Assembly (NCBI GenBank): GCA_964502525.1
Contig: CAZCXH010000046.1
Coordinates: forward strand, 1-31,357
Reading direction: 5' to 3'
Length of the DNA stretch: 31,357 nt
Origin: DATLYB01 sp964502525
Lineage (GTDB): Bacteria > Bacteroidota > Bacteroidia > Chitinophagales > CAIOSU01
The position numbers and the translations under genes were made by a program. Positions 31,195-31,357 of the stretch are shown here, in pieces. The notes under the pieces are model-generated. The model saw only the letters and a program-made list of their open reading frames with translations. It did no database searches and had not been told where the DNA came from. The stretch's first letter is position 1; the number at the start of each line of letters is the position of its first letter.

Positions 31195-31271
31195 CGGAAA
31201 ATGTTTCGCTGATTTCCCCTTTTTCCTTAAATAATAAAGCCTTTAAGCGTTTCCCGCTCATAACGCCTCAA
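31195..31271 (+). pseudogene. Direct repeat copy B: remnant of an SRPBCC gene end
   Basis: AAA ATG TTT CGC TGA encodes the same K-M-F-R-stop as the end of the SRPBCC gene at 24440. The following ~65 bp (GATTTCCCC, AATAAAGCC, TTTAAGCG, CTCATAAC) match its 3' flank with small indels. Upstream of the AAA codon the similarity stops, so only the tail of a second copy survives. Confidence 0.6.
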
Positions 31272-31348
31272 CGGTTTCCTTTTTTCAAAAATTAATTCAC
31301 ACTTATTAACTGTCTCAAAATAATATTTACATAAATCAAAATAACGCT

Positions 31349-31356
31349 TATCTTTG
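31349..31356 (+). promoter_or_regulatory. Bacteroidota-type -7 element at the window edge
   Basis: TATCTTTG, a perfect TAnnTTTG match preceded by an A/T-rich stretch, pointing out of the window. It probably drives a gene starting just to the right. Confidence 0.5.
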
Positions 31357-31357
31357 T

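Larger units (their letters stand above)
30886..31357. other. Non-coding tail of the window
   Basis: 472 bp with no credible gene. It holds a TCCGCC-tta-GGCGGA hairpin (about 31160-31174), then a partial copy of the SRPBCC gene end and 3' flank (31195-31271), then an A/T-rich stretch ending in a -7 box. The next gene presumably starts just beyond the window. Confidence 0.5.

Noticed and set aside
1..31357. tRNA or rRNA genes
   Set aside because: I looked for T-loop GGTTCGAATCC-like strings and rRNA landmarks on both strands and found none, but a covariance search could still find a divergent one.

Overview
The window looks like a chromosomal contig from an uncultured member of the Bacteroidota. 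The evidence is: a secreted protein with a type IX secretion (T9SS) C-terminal sorting domain; the gene order ftsX - DUF3098 - uppP - truB - ribF, which is characteristic of this phylum; adjacent tgt and LptF/G-type permease genes; perfect TAnnTTTG promoter -7 elements upstream of several genes; and starts without Shine-Dalgarno sequences. Most genes are housekeeping and intact. The unusual content lies in the repeats and small inserts between, and sometimes inside, the genes.

Layout: (1) 1-5009: a partial cystathionine beta-synthase-type gene, a DUF4242 gene, a CDF cation transporter, malate dehydrogenase and a T9SS cargo protein, separated by repeat-rich spacers including a MITE-like element with a target-site duplication at 1299-1528. 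(2) 5015-8413: leucyl-tRNA synthetase carrying an in-frame insert of about 200 residues. The insert is bounded by ~40-bp terminal inverted repeats and encodes a DUF559 (Vsr-like PD-(D/E)XK) endonuclease domain. (3) 8507-9270: an overlapping pair, a 71-aa protein of unknown function and a nucleotidyltransferase. (4) 9378-13957: ftsX, DUF3098, uppP, truB, ribF and a small leucine-rich-repeat protein, with a second MITE-like element between uppP and truB. (5) 13928-17246: an orphan ParA-like ATPase, and a class A penicillin-binding protein whose N-terminus is written in a dispersed repeat. (6) 17247-21357: a gene-free stretch, apaG, a YjbQ-family gene, an LptF/G permease and tgt. (7) 21418-24440: a GT2 glycosyltransferase, an ECF sigma factor, rsmG and an SRPBCC protein. 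(8) 24441-27551: a decayed group II intron 3' end, lepA and folD. (9) 27598-29169: four small genes on the minus strand (PepSY-like, UVR-motif, PD-(D/E)XK-like nuclease, four-fold repeat protein). (10) 29506-31357: a flavin amine oxidase lipoprotein, then a non-coding tail containing a partial duplicate of the SRPBCC gene end and a promoter-like site at the window edge.

The genes cover envelope building (uppP, ftsX, class A PBP, LptF/G), translation and tRNA modification (leuS, truB, tgt, rsmG, lepA) and cofactor and one-carbon metabolism (ribF, folD, mdh). The main observation is that several families of palindromic or short-word repeats sit at gene borders and have entered coding sequence: leuS, the PBP N-terminus, the signal peptide of the LRR protein, the GT2 linker, and both ends of rsmG. 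The DUF559-carrying insert in leuS is the best candidate for an under-described mobile system. No tRNA, rRNA or CRISPR array was seen.
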